From: Macrostomum hystrix
Taxonomy: Eukaryota > Platyhelminthes > Macrostomidae
Reading direction: 5' to 3'
DNA: 64,000 nt
Assembly: GCA_950097015.1 (NCBI GenBank)
Contig: CATNEN010000007.1
Span: 4,392,001 to 4,456,000 of the forward strand
The notes beneath the pieces were generated by a model. The model saw only the letters and a program-made list of their open reading frames with translations, was not told the origin of the DNA and ran no database searches. A program made the position numbers and the translations under genes. Each line of letters opens with the position of its first letter. The stretch's first letter is position 1. This document shows positions 44,891-54,639 of the stretch, one piece after another.

Positions 44891-45002
44891 AGCGGCTGCT
44901 GTAGCCCGGATATGCATTGTGTCGCGTCCCCCACCGCTGCCACCGGCTGCCGCGAAGAAGAAATAAATTTGAATTTGAACAGTTTCTTTCCATAAATATA
45001 TT

Positions 45003-45535
45003 TGATTGAGTGATTTATTTATTGGAAACAAGAATTTATTGTCGTTTATTTTTGCCGCTTTGTTTAAAGATTCGTTCAGATCGACATTACGTATAAGTAG
45101 TACTTGCTCTCCTCCGTGTCTAGATTTAATTCGGTTTAAGAGACCTCTTGAGACAACTCAATGAGAATTATTGTACGTTGTTTTCAAGGCGAAATTTTAA
45201 CAGAGAAATTCAATAGGAGAAAGCATTAAACTGTACTGTTGAGCACTGCAAGTTTAGTGTGTGTTGCTTCTCGGTCTGATGTATCACTCTTTTTTTTGAT
45301 CGTAAGTCCAAGCTGTAGTCTTCTGTAGTAGTCTAGCAGTTTATTCGCAGTGTCGATGGCATGAAGGCAATAACTAAGTATGACTATCAACTCTTTCAAG
45401 TAAGGCAATGATCTATAACTATTCTAGATCGGAAACTACTGCGATCAGAGTTTAAGTCAGGAACTAACGTGGAAAACAATGTCTTATGGATTAAAGTGCA
45501 ATACTAACGGGGCTCGAGTCTTAGCTCTCGAGTCT
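45003..45535. repeat. 3' end of zinc-knuckle module block, second copy
   Basis: Near-identical to 27126-27705, ending at 'gggctcgagtcttagctctc', where the two copies diverge. Confidence 0.85.
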
Positions 45536-45889
45536 TAGCTACCGGGCAGCTCCCGCGCCCCGCTCCATCTTATATAATGTGCTCAAACCCCTCTTTTCCG
45601 AGGGGATGGAAAAGCCTTAGCAACAGAGCGCAAGAGAATTTGTGATGAGTGGGGTCGCAGCCCCGAGATTAGTACACGGTTTCTCGGTTGGCAGGCTCAC
45701 CAACCCCGGTCCTAAGGAGGGTGGGGCAAAGGCCTAAAAACTCATCTCCAGATAGAGTCCGGGCCCGCTCCGCCTCCTCCCGTGGTTACCTCTAACCTCT
45801 CTGCTTTCAGTTGCTTCGCCATTAAGCTATTGCTATTTTCAGCCTACCTCCTAGAGCTCTCTTGAGTTCCTTTCAGATTTCTAAGTCTT
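45536..45889. other. Spacer, unidentified GC-rich sequence
   Basis: GC-rich stretch with 'ccccgagattagtacacggt' and pyrimidine-rich end. No ORF or known RNA recognised. It could be a short repeat or RNA-gene remnant. Confidence 0.3.
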
Positions 45890-45905
45890 ATACAGACAGA
45901 CAGAA

Positions 45906-45936
<31 letters not shown>

Positions 45937-46112
45937 GAGACGGACAGACAGATGGACAGACAGACAGACATTCAGATCGACAGACAGACAGACTGACAGA
46001 CAGACAGGCAGACAGACAGACAGACAGACAGAGAGACGGACAGACAGACAGCCAGACAGACAGATGGACAGACGGATAGAAAGACAGACAGAGAGACGGA
46101 CAGACAGATAGA
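45890..46112. repeat. (CAGA)n microsatellite, about 220 bp
   Basis: Interrupted cagacaga repeat with gagacgg variants. It replaces the 3' end of RPA-like copy E. The minus frame SVCLSVCLSV is an artefact. Confidence 0.9.
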
Positions 46113-47037
46113 CATGCGCACTGCCTCGAAGCACTGTTGGCTAGTCACAGCCTGTCTGTACCAGTCGGAAACATTAGAGACTTCGGCAGAGTCTTCTGGC
46201 CAATGCTGCACTTCCGCTTTCGAACAACCGAGACTAACCGCTTCGGCGAACTCCTGGACTTGCGCACCTCGAATGGCCAGAACGTCGCCCACGGACCAGT
46301 TAGTCACCTTAGTGGTAGAGGTAGCCCAGAAGGTACACGATACTTGGCACCCAGACTGATCCACGAGCGTCACTTTCGCTAGGTTGACCAGCTTTCCGGC
46401 ACCGGTTTTCACTTCCTGCGGTTTCTCGACGGCAGAGATTGTTCCACGAACGTCGACATTCCTGCGTTGTATGGAAATGGAAAACGAATGACTAAAAGCG
46501 ACTGCACGAAAGCTGCCAAGCTTGTAGTATCTATAAACTGCAGTCTAATAAGCCACAAAGATCCCAGAGTAAAGCGACTATAATACCCTGTCAACAATAT
46601 TACTCACGTGTTTGGCTTCCGGAAATCTCATTAATTTTCCTGTACATAGCTGCACGTCGAGAAACCGTCTCGTTTGTCTTCACAATAACACCAGATTTGT
46701 CAACAGATTTGTCAACGGTCATCTCGTATTGGTTACCCGTACGGTTGTACGCCGAATTTGCCTTCTTCAACCAACCTCCGGTTATGCGCACGGCCTCGTC
46801 GGCTTGGCAGACGTCCAGAAGTGGCCTCAGATCTGTGCCAAACACGCTCACTCGAATGTCCCCCGTGTCATCACTTAAGACGAAGGAGAACACTTGGCCC
46901 GGTCCGTCCTTGCTGACAAAGTCCTTGATGGTCGTCAGCATCGTCAACAGGCCGACGACAGCAACCTCCATCAGGCCCGGAAGTAGAGCAGATACGCACA
47001 TTTTGCTCTTCTTGTCTTGTCCGGCAGGCGACTGCAT
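46113..47037 (-). pseudogene. RPA70-like protein, copy E (truncated by microsatellite)
   Basis: Exon 1 47037-46608 (ATG 47037) has the OB fold of domain A: 'MCVSALLPGLMEVAVVGLLT', 'GPGQVFSFVLSDDTGDIRVS', then 'VRITGGWLKKANSAYNRTGN'. Exon 2 starts at 46461 after an AG acceptor: 'NVDVRGTISAVEK', 'VSCTFWATSTTKVTNWSVGD', 'VLAIRGAQVQEFAEAVSLGC'. The coding sequence runs into the CAGA microsatellite at 46112, so the last third of domain B and the final exon are lost. Exon 1 ends in phase 1 whereas exon 2 expects phase 2, so one base may be missing. Exon 1 is intact where copy B has its frameshift. It is divergent to zinc-knuckle gene 3, 610 bases away. Confidence 0.75.
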
Positions 47038-47647
47038 CGTTCGTTTGCTATTAAGTATACAGAAAAGTAAAAGAAATGACAAAACAAAAAATTTGCACTT
47101 AGATAGGGCTGTTTACTTTGATATAAAAGTCGGTGGAAAACAAACGCTGTCGCTTATATCTCTATTCATTTCAAAACAACCCACCGTGCACTTGAAAGTG
47201 CGATGACTCACGCCACTTTCAATTGGGTGTGGCAACCTCCTCTGGCTTCCAGACCCCTCAAATCCACCACCCCCAATAACATAAGTGAGGAGTGGGCCCA
47301 AAAGCTGCTGACCAATCAGAAACAGCTTTGATATTAACCATGGTACAATTCCAAACCCTAATGAGCTGATAAAGCTAAGCCAGTCAAAATGGCAGAACAC
47401 CACCCACTGTATACACCAATCTCAAATAACACAGCATTAAGCTGTCCTACCTCAACTACAACGCAACGTCTAGACGATACAAAAAACTTCTAGACGCAAA
47501 CTGGCTGAGACAACTTTGGACTGCCTAACAGCTCTAAGCCAATCAGAATAGACCAGCTAATCTGCAGGGTTTTGAGCACTGGTTGAAATCCAGCCCTTAC
47601 GGCGGAGTGTATTTATATGACGTACAACATTGAATAGCCCCACAACC
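47038..47647. promoter_or_regulatory. Divergent promoter between RPA-like copy E and zinc-knuckle gene 3
   Basis: Contains TGACTCA at 47204-47210, CCAAT boxes in both orientations (near 47311, 47381, 47538) and TATTTATAT at 47610-47618, about 30 bases before the ATG. The sequence 'gcgatgactcacgc' is almost the same as in the 8.3-kb spacer. Confidence 0.55.
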
Positions 47648-48243
47648 ATGAAAATCAACCACAACTACTACGCCGGCGGCGGCGGGCGTCGCGGTCGAGG
47701 AGGCCACCGCAGAGGACCCAGTGAGTAACATTGTGTCTGCCTATAATTCTATACATCTGCCTTACTTGGTCATTTATTTTCACGAAGTCCTTCCGTCAGG
47801 CATTCAGTTAGACATTGAACTTGGTACAATTCTAACACTCATTGCAACATTCTTAACACTCAATTCAAACAGTCTCGTGTTACCTCTGCGGTGGACCTCA
47901 CCGGGTCGCTCGCTGCCCCACCGTCGCCGAGCGCCGGCGGCAGCAGGAACAACAGAAGCGAAAGGAGGCAGAGGATCGAAGGCTCGAGGAGCAGATCCAA
48001 CGATTACGCCTGCAGCAGGAGCAGCAGGAGCAGCAGCAGCAGCAGGGGCAGCAGCAGCAGGGGCAGCAGCAGCAGGGGCAGCAGCAGCAGGGGCAGCAGC
48101 AGGGGCAGCAGCCGTCGCCGAGCACCGGCAGCAGGAGCAACAAAAACAGCAGCAAGAATAAGAGCAACACAAACGGCTTCAAGAACAGCTTCGAAATTTG
48201 CGCATGCAGCAGCAGAAGCAACAGGAGGAGCAGCAGCAGCAGA

Positions 48244-48274
<31 letters not shown>

Positions 48275-48312
48275 GCAGCAGGAGTAGCCGTAATAAAGTA
48301 GTAAAGAAGTAA
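47648..48312 (+). CDS. RGG / CCHC zinc-knuckle / polyQ protein 3
   Basis: Exons 47648-47720 and 47873-48312 join in phase 1 across a 152-bp GT/AG intron. Exon 1: MKINHNYYAGGGGRRGRGGH. Exon 2 opens CYLCGGPHRVARCP, then a charged helix (ERRRQQEQQKRKEAEDRRLE), Gln/Gly repeats (four QQQQG units) and, in the frame used here, a Ser/Arg/Asn-rich end at TAA 48310-48312. Another frame continues the Gln-rich character, so a frameshift near 48110 is possible and the true C-terminus is uncertain. It is the best preserved zinc-knuckle gene in the window and lies opposite RPA-like copy E. Confidence 0.65.
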
Positions 48313-48755
48313 TAAATAAATAATGATCATTTTCAGTGATGAGTGATGAGTGATAAGTGATGATCATTTTAACATTATTATGATTCTTATGTGCTTACAT
48401 TTACGATTACTACAGACTCATTTTTTCGCTTGGATTAACACGGTATTATAATCAAAGTGCAGGAAGGGAAAATTGATTTATGCCAGGGGAACCATTTCGT
48501 TGCAAACTTTCAATTGAAACTAACAATTGTCAAGCAGTTTGCATATGTAAGAGGAATAAAATGGTTCTATTTAGTATAAGTGATTATTTACTTTCAGAAC
48601 ATTACATGTATAAAGGGGAAAGGTTGCGCGCAAAAACGGGAATATTAACGTGCTTATTTAGTGTGGCACGGCAAAGACGCGACAATTTGAAACATAAGCA
48701 TACAAAATACATCAGTGTCTGATATTCAGTCGTCAAAAAGATTTTTAAAATAATA
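48313..48755. other. Spacer before the Tc1 element
   Basis: AT-rich. Short 'gtgatgagtgataagtgatg' repeats near 48335-48362. No gene seen. Confidence 0.3.
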
Positions 48756-50139
48756 TACTCAGCAACAGCTAAACCCCCCCAACTTACGCTGTCACACGGC
48801 CTAAAAGTTTTGTATGCCATCGGTGACTCAGAAATGTGTGAAGGCTGCCGCCGCCAGACGCGAGCGCAAAGTGCGGCATGGGGGATTTGGGAAGGGGGTG
48901 GCGCAACTCAACCCACTGGTGGCTGCATTGCGCAATGGTAAACCATGAGTAGTTAAAGAGGAGGGTGCAAATCAATATTACTTGAATTTGGCACAACAGC
49001 ACACACCACAGTGAAAACCTGCAGCGCATGCAGACCATCAAAGCCATGGTGAGACAAATGTCTGAAGGAGAGAAGTGGCGAGCCATTGGAATGGCAGAAG
49101 CCGGCAGCTCGTGCAAAGCGATTGCACATGCCTTTGGCTGAGCGCCGAAAACAATTCGCACGCTTCTAACAAAGTGGCGCATGAGTGGCAGTGTTGCTCA
49201 TGGACACCGCCGTCGAGTGCGTTGTCAAAAGACTCCCAGGGCGGACAGACAGTTGATTTGACTAGTGCGAGCAAATCGAACTCTGCCGGCAACATTGTTG
49301 CGACAGCTGTGGCATGAAAGAGGTGAACGAAGGCAATTGCTGAGCTCCGAGACTGTCAGGCGCAGAATCAAGGAGACACCGCTGCGTTCTAGGAAGATGA
49401 GAAAGCGACCGCGATTGTCTGCTGCTCACGTGACAGCAAGAGAGCGTTGGGCAATGCAACGTGCACATTGGCGCCTGCAGCAATGGCGGAGGGTGATCTT
49501 CACTGATAAGACAAGGTTTCACCTGTTCTGCAGCGACGGCCGTATGCGAGTTTGGCGTCAGCCACAGGAGGAGTTCCTGCCCGACTTAGTGCAGCCGGCC
49601 GACTCACAAGGTGCACGCCTGGGCTGGCATCGCACTGAATGGCAAAACAGAGCTTGTCATTCTGGAGCAGAATGTAACTGGGCAGACCTATGCAGAGCTG
49701 CTACAGCAGCAGTTTCGGCTATTTGCTACGACAACCTTTGGCGGCCCGCAGAACTGCATGCTTTAAGACGACAACGCTGCGCCACATCGAGCAGCACACG
49801 TGCAGCTGCTGAAGGAGACGCTTGGCATTCGCACATTGAACTGGCCGTCAAAGTCTCCAGACATGAACCCCATCGAGCATGTCTGGGACTTTGTAAAGCG
49901 AAGAGTTCAGCAGGATGCCTCACAGAATACTGAACAGTTGCGACTAGCGGTGCTGAATGCCTGGCAGCAGCTGCCTCAAGAGTTTATTAACCGGCTGGTG
50001 ATCAGGATGCCACGACGAGTCACGGCACTTTCGCATGCTCGTGGTTCCTATACACGATACTGAGACTAGAATTAAAGACATTGCTTAACTTTTGTGCCCG
50101 TGTGACAGCGGAGTTGGGGGGTTTAGCTGTTGCTGAGTA
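48756..50139 (+). mobile_element. Tc1-family DNA transposon with about 40-bp TIRs (inactive)
   Basis: Terminal inverted repeats start CTCAGCAACAGCTAAACCCC and extend about 40 bases (48758-48798 and 50097-50137), differing by one C and a couple of substitutions. TA/TATA is present at both junctions, as expected for Tc1/mariner insertion at TA. The element is 1.38 kb and encodes one transposase (next entry). Confidence 0.92.
49028..50063 (+). pseudogene. Tc1-type transposase, DD34E
   Basis: Reads from ATG 49028 with an N-terminal helix-turn-helix (AIGMAEAGSSCKAIAHAFG), then 'SSETVRRRIKETPLRSRKMR' and the first catalytic Asp in VIFTDKTRFHLF. After a frameshift near 49600, the second Asp lies in DDNAAPHRAAH and the Glu in WPSKSPDMNPIEHVWD; 34 residues separate them, the Tc1 spacing. 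Stops: TGA 49139-49141, TGA 49259-49261 and TAA 49764-49766. Both TGA codons sit where Arg would be plausible, suggesting CGA to TGA decay. It cannot make active transposase. Confidence 0.9.
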
Positions 50140-50512
50140 TATCTGAACATATAAGCTTTAATAAAGCATTTTCCATTAGCTACACAGTAATCATATGATG
50201 ATTAAATTATTGAGTTTTAAGATGTTATACATACAGCAGATTATGTTATATAGAAAGAAGCATAGACTATAATTGAGAATAAAAACGTGTTGGGCATAAG
50301 GTCAACAATTTCTGGTCTAGAGTATAGCTGAAACGATCATACAGCAAGAGTTGCTTTAAATTGACAATTTCACTTGTCAAGTAGGCAGAAATAAAGCCAA
50401 GCAATTCATGTTCTTTATTGATTCGCTTATGGCCTTATGCTCATAATTACGAGTCAGCTCCTGTAACTGTAGCACAAAATTTCTTAAGTACGTGCATATA
50501 AAGACAGCTCTT
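50140..50512. other. Intergenic
   Basis: AT-rich, no gene seen. Confidence 0.3.
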
Positions 50513-51646
50513 TTATCTTTCATTATACTGACTAGATGTATTAACATAGCTTTCCTTCTGAGTAACTCGCGGCTGCTTCTGACTGCGGCTCTGATCGTTG
50601 TTGCTGTTGTTGTTCTTCTTCCTCTGAGCCGTCTTTTTCTTTGGTCGCTCGTACCGCTTTTTCGACTGAGATTTCCATACCTGCGGACCTTCAGTTGGTG
50701 TTCCCTGTTGACCTCCTGTTCCTCCGGGGCTTCCCTGGTTGCGTCCTCGACCGTCTCTGATCCTACAGTCTCTCTGGGTGTGCCCTCTCATATCACATAC
50801 TGTGCAGTATGGCGCATTTCGGCATTCCTTCGCGATGTGTCCCTTCCGATCACATCTATAACACTTTACCTCGGTGTTATTGAATTCCCTCACGCTTCTC
50901 CTCTCTGCTGAGGCTCGTTGCGCTGATAACAGGACCGTGCCTTGTGTCCTCGCTTCCCACAGATCTGACAGATTATCGGCTTCATTCCTTGTCCGGTCCG
51001 TCGATCCAATCCAGTCCTTCCAATTTCCTTGGCCTTGCTGTCTATAATGGCCCTGTGGGTTCCACGGTCCTTGTTGCTGTGTCGTTACCGCAGCTATCTG
51101 GCTCGGTTGCTGTTGAGGTGTCTCCAACTTGGCCTGAAGCTGTGCGATGAGGTGCGTCAGCTTTTTCGTTAGATCAGTCTCCTTATCTGCGGCCTGCAGT
51201 GCCTGCCATTTGATGGCCTCGCGCACTATCTCCGGCACTGTATTAAACCGGGCTCTAGCGAGGAATGATTTTAGGGACGGTACTGCGTTCTGCTGCGCGT
51301 ACATCATCACTGCGTCTTGGATTATCCTCCTGTTCGTCTCCATTCTCTGGTTTCTGGCCTCCTCTTGTTCTCCTTGGACCGCTGGCTGCTGATATACAGC
51401 ATTCTCTACCAGTCGCTGTATATCAGCGATGAATCTATTGATGCCCTCTTCTGGGCGCATCTTTCTCATGGCGAGCTGCAGGTTCGCCGCTCCCCTATTA
51501 TAGACGCGGACATCAAACAGGTTTCTCAGCGCTTGTATTAAGCGGGTGTAGTCATCCCTCACTGCCTGTTCTAAGCTGCTGTACTGGTTCCGGGCGTTGT
51601 CTCTCAGCAGCAGGGGTAGTATTCTGGCTTTTTCTGGGTTATACAA
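50513..51646 (-). CDS. Retroelement Gag-like protein with two zinc knuckles
   Basis: A single open frame of 377 residues on the minus strand. The N-terminal 200 residues are helical and capsid-like (RILPLLLRDNARNQYSSLEQ ... RRIIQDAVMMYAQQ). A Gln-rich linker follows, then two CCHC knuckles, CYRCDRKGHIAKEC and CTVCDMRGHTQRDC (both C-X2-C-X4-H-X4-C), and a basic Lys/Arg/Asn tail. No protease or RT follows downstream (towards 50140), and I see no LTR pair, so it is either a solo gag remnant or a co-opted gag gene. The frame is fully open, unlike most element genes here. The ORF may extend upstream of 51646 through a splice. Confidence 0.75.
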   Translation of the reverse strand: MYNPEKARILPLLLRDNARNQYSSLEQAVRDDYTRLIQALRNLFDVRVYNRGAANLQLAMRKMRPEEGINRFIADIQRLVENAVYQQPAVQGEQEEARNQRMETNRRIIQDAVMMYAQQNAVPSLKSFLARARFNTVPEIVREAIKWQALQAADKETDLTKKLTHLIAQLQAKLETPQQQPSQIAAVTTQQQGPWNPQGHYRQQGQGNWKDWIGSTDRTRNEADNLSDLWEARTQGTVLLSAQRASAERRSVREFNNTEVKCYRCDRKGHIAKECRNAPYCTVCDMRGHTQRDCRIRDGRGRNQGSPGGTGGQQGTPTEGPQVWKSQSKKRYERPKKKTAQRKKNNNSNNDQSRSQKQPRVTQKESYVNTSSQYNER

Positions 51647-52010
51647 ATAAATAAATTTGTATTTATTTTTACTCTGGAAAATGTATGTTATGCTACAACA
51701 GGTAATTTATGCGCATTTTGTTGATGTATTCATGCACATGTATTCTACGAGACTCCAGCTCGTGGTGGGACTTTCCACTATGGCCAAAGTTATAATATAG
51801 CCAAGTGCACGTTACATTCGCACTGAAGCCATGAAAATATTGAACTTGAAGTGGAAAGTCCTGAATGATGTCTTTCGTCTTTTTATTTCACTAACGCTAA
51901 CAATGTTAACAGTACAGTAGTGATTAAAATTAACTGTCTTAATAATCTTGACAAAGTGGGAAGCCTTTAATTTCAAGTGAGTATTTAACTGGGTAGGAAA
52001 TTACTTACTA
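51647..52010. other. Intergenic, AT-rich
   Basis: No gene recognised. On the minus strand this is upstream of the Gag-like ORF and could contain its 5' region. Confidence 0.3.
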
Positions 52011-52484
52011 GCTCACGCTAGTGGGTGGCGCATTATAAGAATTCTATGGATGGGGACTTTTTAGATGGGGGATATTTTTTAGGTATTTTTTGATTGGTAA
52101 TTTTTTGATTGGTTACTCTATGGGTGGGAGATAATCTTGATTGGGATTTCTTCGGATGGGATATTCATTTGATAGAGGATTATTTGAATGGGGGGAGACA
52201 TCAGATTAGAGGATTCGTTAACTAGAGGACCTCTAGAGGTCACGCTAGCTCACGCTAGTGGGTGGCGCATTATAAGAATTCTATGGATGGGGACTTTTTA
52301 GATGGGGGATATTTTTTAGGTATTTTTTGATTGGTAATTTTTTGATTGGTTACTCTATGGGTGGGAGATAATCTTGATTGGGATTTCTTCGGATGGGATA
52401 TTCATTTGATAGAGGATTATTTGAATGGGGGGAGACATCAGATTAGAGGATTCGTTAACTAGAGGACCTCTAGAGGTCCTCTAG
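52011..52484. repeat. 237-bp tandem duplication (two copies)
   Basis: The unit begins 'gctcacgctagtgggtggcg' at 52011 and again at 52248 with essentially no differences visible. Internally it has short 'gatggg'/'gattggtaa' themes and ends 'ctagaggacctctagaggtc', a palindrome. Near-identity indicates a recent duplication or an assembly duplicate. Confidence 0.9.
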
Positions 52485-54556
52485 AGGATTAGAGGATAGT
52501 AATAGATACCGGGACAGGTAAACCGGTCCAACTAGCTAGTCGAAGAAAACCTTACACTCAATCCCACGTCAGTAAGTAGCTTGCGCTGAGCTCGGTACGT
52601 CTGGCCAACTGCTGACGGTGTTAGAAAGGGATTGGCAAGCACGGAAGTACTCTCCATATCGCCGACAATCATCGGTGGGACGCCGTCGAATTGACATTAG
52701 GTGTGGCACGATAGAACTATCGTTGTGCCATAGTGCGGAAGTGCTTGCTGGTCGCCTCGCTTTTAGACTAGGGACTTTGGGTTAGGTTTCGTGTTATTTG
52801 TCTTGTTTTGTCATAGGGACTATCTGTTTTGTCTAGGAGTTATTTGTGTTAATTGTCGTGTTATTTTCGTGAGTTCTTGTTATTGTCCAGAGCATTATCG
52901 AGTAGAGTTCGTGTTGTTCTTGTGTTGAGGTTATTGAGATTTTGTTAACAAATTACCAGTGCGAATTGTGAATTTAATAATATTGAATTAAGTACAGTAC
53001 CTGGCAGGGGACGGAAAGAGCGCTGCCAGGGGAACTAATCACTCATAGCCTTCTCTTATTATCAGCTGTTTAGCTTGGACTTTTGAATCGTCTTGTCTTC
53101 GTTATTTTCGAGTTACGGCAATAGAATCTCTCGCAAGGTGTAGGACACCCGACCTCATTTAGGGATCTTAACGCAAAGAGAGACCTAAGTCAAACTATCA
53201 CACCTGTTAAAGCTTGTTAATTATCGCTTCAAATATCTGTAGTGTAGGATTCTAAATGTTGCAAAACACACGACAGGCTAATATTGTCACTCAAAGTTCT
53301 CGTAGAACTTCAATTTCGAATAAGGTAACTCGAGATCAATCTGATGAGTTTCATTTTTATGTTGTTAAGAGCTAGTTCATTCAATAACATAGCACGTACA
53401 TAATAATTTTTTGTGAACAATGGAAATAGTGATAAGTTTCGGGCTTATGGCTCGTATAATCAAGAAAAGAATTCGCTAAATGAGCTTAATAAAACTTAAA
53501 AAAGCGAAATTAACTCCAAATCGATCATATAAATTTCTTGTCCGAAGACAAGCGACTTCGCAATTTTTCTTTCTAAACCATGGTAAAAATGGATTAGATG
53601 CTCGTACTTTTGTCCTGCTTTTGTACGATTACGTAGCTAATATTTCATTGTGAAGCCATAAAATTTATCAAAGCCTAACAAATAGCTTTTCCTACATTAT
53701 AGCTTCTGGAAAAGCTATAATTTGATTAGACAAAATAGGACAAAAATAACAATCTAAAATCAAACGAAGCTTACCATTCAAACCATTAGTAGGAACAAAG
53801 GGGAAAAATACTGCTCTTCAGATTCGTTCCAGATATGCCTTTAATTTAACAATAATTGCTAAGGAAAATATTTCTTGTCTACAGCTACGGATGGTCATGA
53901 GCTAGCAGCGCGGCACACAGCTCCAAACCTTTTTATCTTTATTAAGCGACTGGAGCTAGACGTTTTATTTAACAGCGCCCACCCCACCAAAACACAAAGC
54001 GGGGTCGTAATCGTGTGAGATAAGACGATCGATATGGGCGGAGAGGGGAGGGTTTAGACAGAGCAGCAAGAATCGGCTGGAGCCCAGGGTGTTGTTATCG
54101 GCGCCCGACGAGCCCCAGCCAATCAGATGCGAAAGGGCAGAGGGCGGACAAGATAAAGCAAGACAGGGTTTGGGATTGGAAGTATCGATCGATATAGTGA
54201 GAGGACAAGCACTTGCAGGCAGCCAGGCTCAACACAAAACATGTCCATGCCTTTGCAAAGTACATTTAATCTGTTTGGCCTTGAAACGCTTGTTTTGGCA
54301 CTTCAATTGAGTTCATTAAAAACACCTGCGCCCAAAAATATTGATATTGATAAGCAAGTAGAACCGGAATGGGCCAGCTAATAAACAATTTTTATGTACT
54401 ATCGAATCTAAATGATCCGAATCAAAATAGTTAAGTTCACGTTTCATCACCTTGTTATTGTTACTCATACATCGCATAATATATAATCTATATGCATAAC
54501 TGTACATATAGAGCTCGTAATTGCTCATAATATACTTCAAATTTCAAAGCCTCAAA
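52485..54556. other. Long non-coding stretch, possible LTR or other repeat remnants
   Basis: No ORF worth calling. 52500-53300 has moderate complexity and a 'cctggcaggggacggaaaga' segment that could be part of an LTR element's leader, but I cannot find a matching second copy. 53900-54300 contains 'gttatcggcgcccgacgagc' and 'agccaatcagatgcg', a CCAAT-box-like promoter fragment resembling the divergent spacers. The function is unknown. Confidence 0.3.
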
Positions 54557-54639
54557 ATGAGCACAAACCTTTTTAATGAGAACAGCCTATTCGGTGCTAC
54601 TAAAACGGAGATAGGTCAGACCGCTCCATCAAAGGTTAG
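54557..54639 (+). CDS. Possible first coding exon
   Basis: ATG 54557 encodes MSTNLFNENSLFGATKTEIG and seven more residues, ending at a consensus-like donor AAG|GTTAGT near 54635. The peptide looks like the N-terminus of a protein with FG-type motifs, but I cannot place a second exon or name a family. Weak call. Confidence 0.25.

Larger units (their letters stand above)
42170..44966 (+). pseudogene. RGG / zinc-knuckle / polyQ protein 6, truncated and split by a LINE
   Basis: Left part 42170-42474: the RGG start is missing, but the knuckle CYFCGGPHWVIRCD is intact, followed by Gln/Pro runs with one TAG (near 42295) and the 'QNLTAAVARMGLTAAVPPP' block. Right part about 44690-44966: CAG/CAT-rich repeats, then an Ala-rich segment and a lysine-rich end before TAA 44964-44966, homologous to the end of copy 5. 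A LINE of about 2.2 kb lies between. Followed by the 'ggaaacaagaatttattgtc' module end. Confidence 0.65.

Noticed and set aside
45844-46134. Ser/Val/Cys/Leu minus-strand frame
   Set aside because: Translation of the (CAGA)n microsatellite.
52011-52484. The 237-bp pair as LTRs
   Set aside because: The two copies are directly adjacent with nothing between them and lack TG...CA ends.
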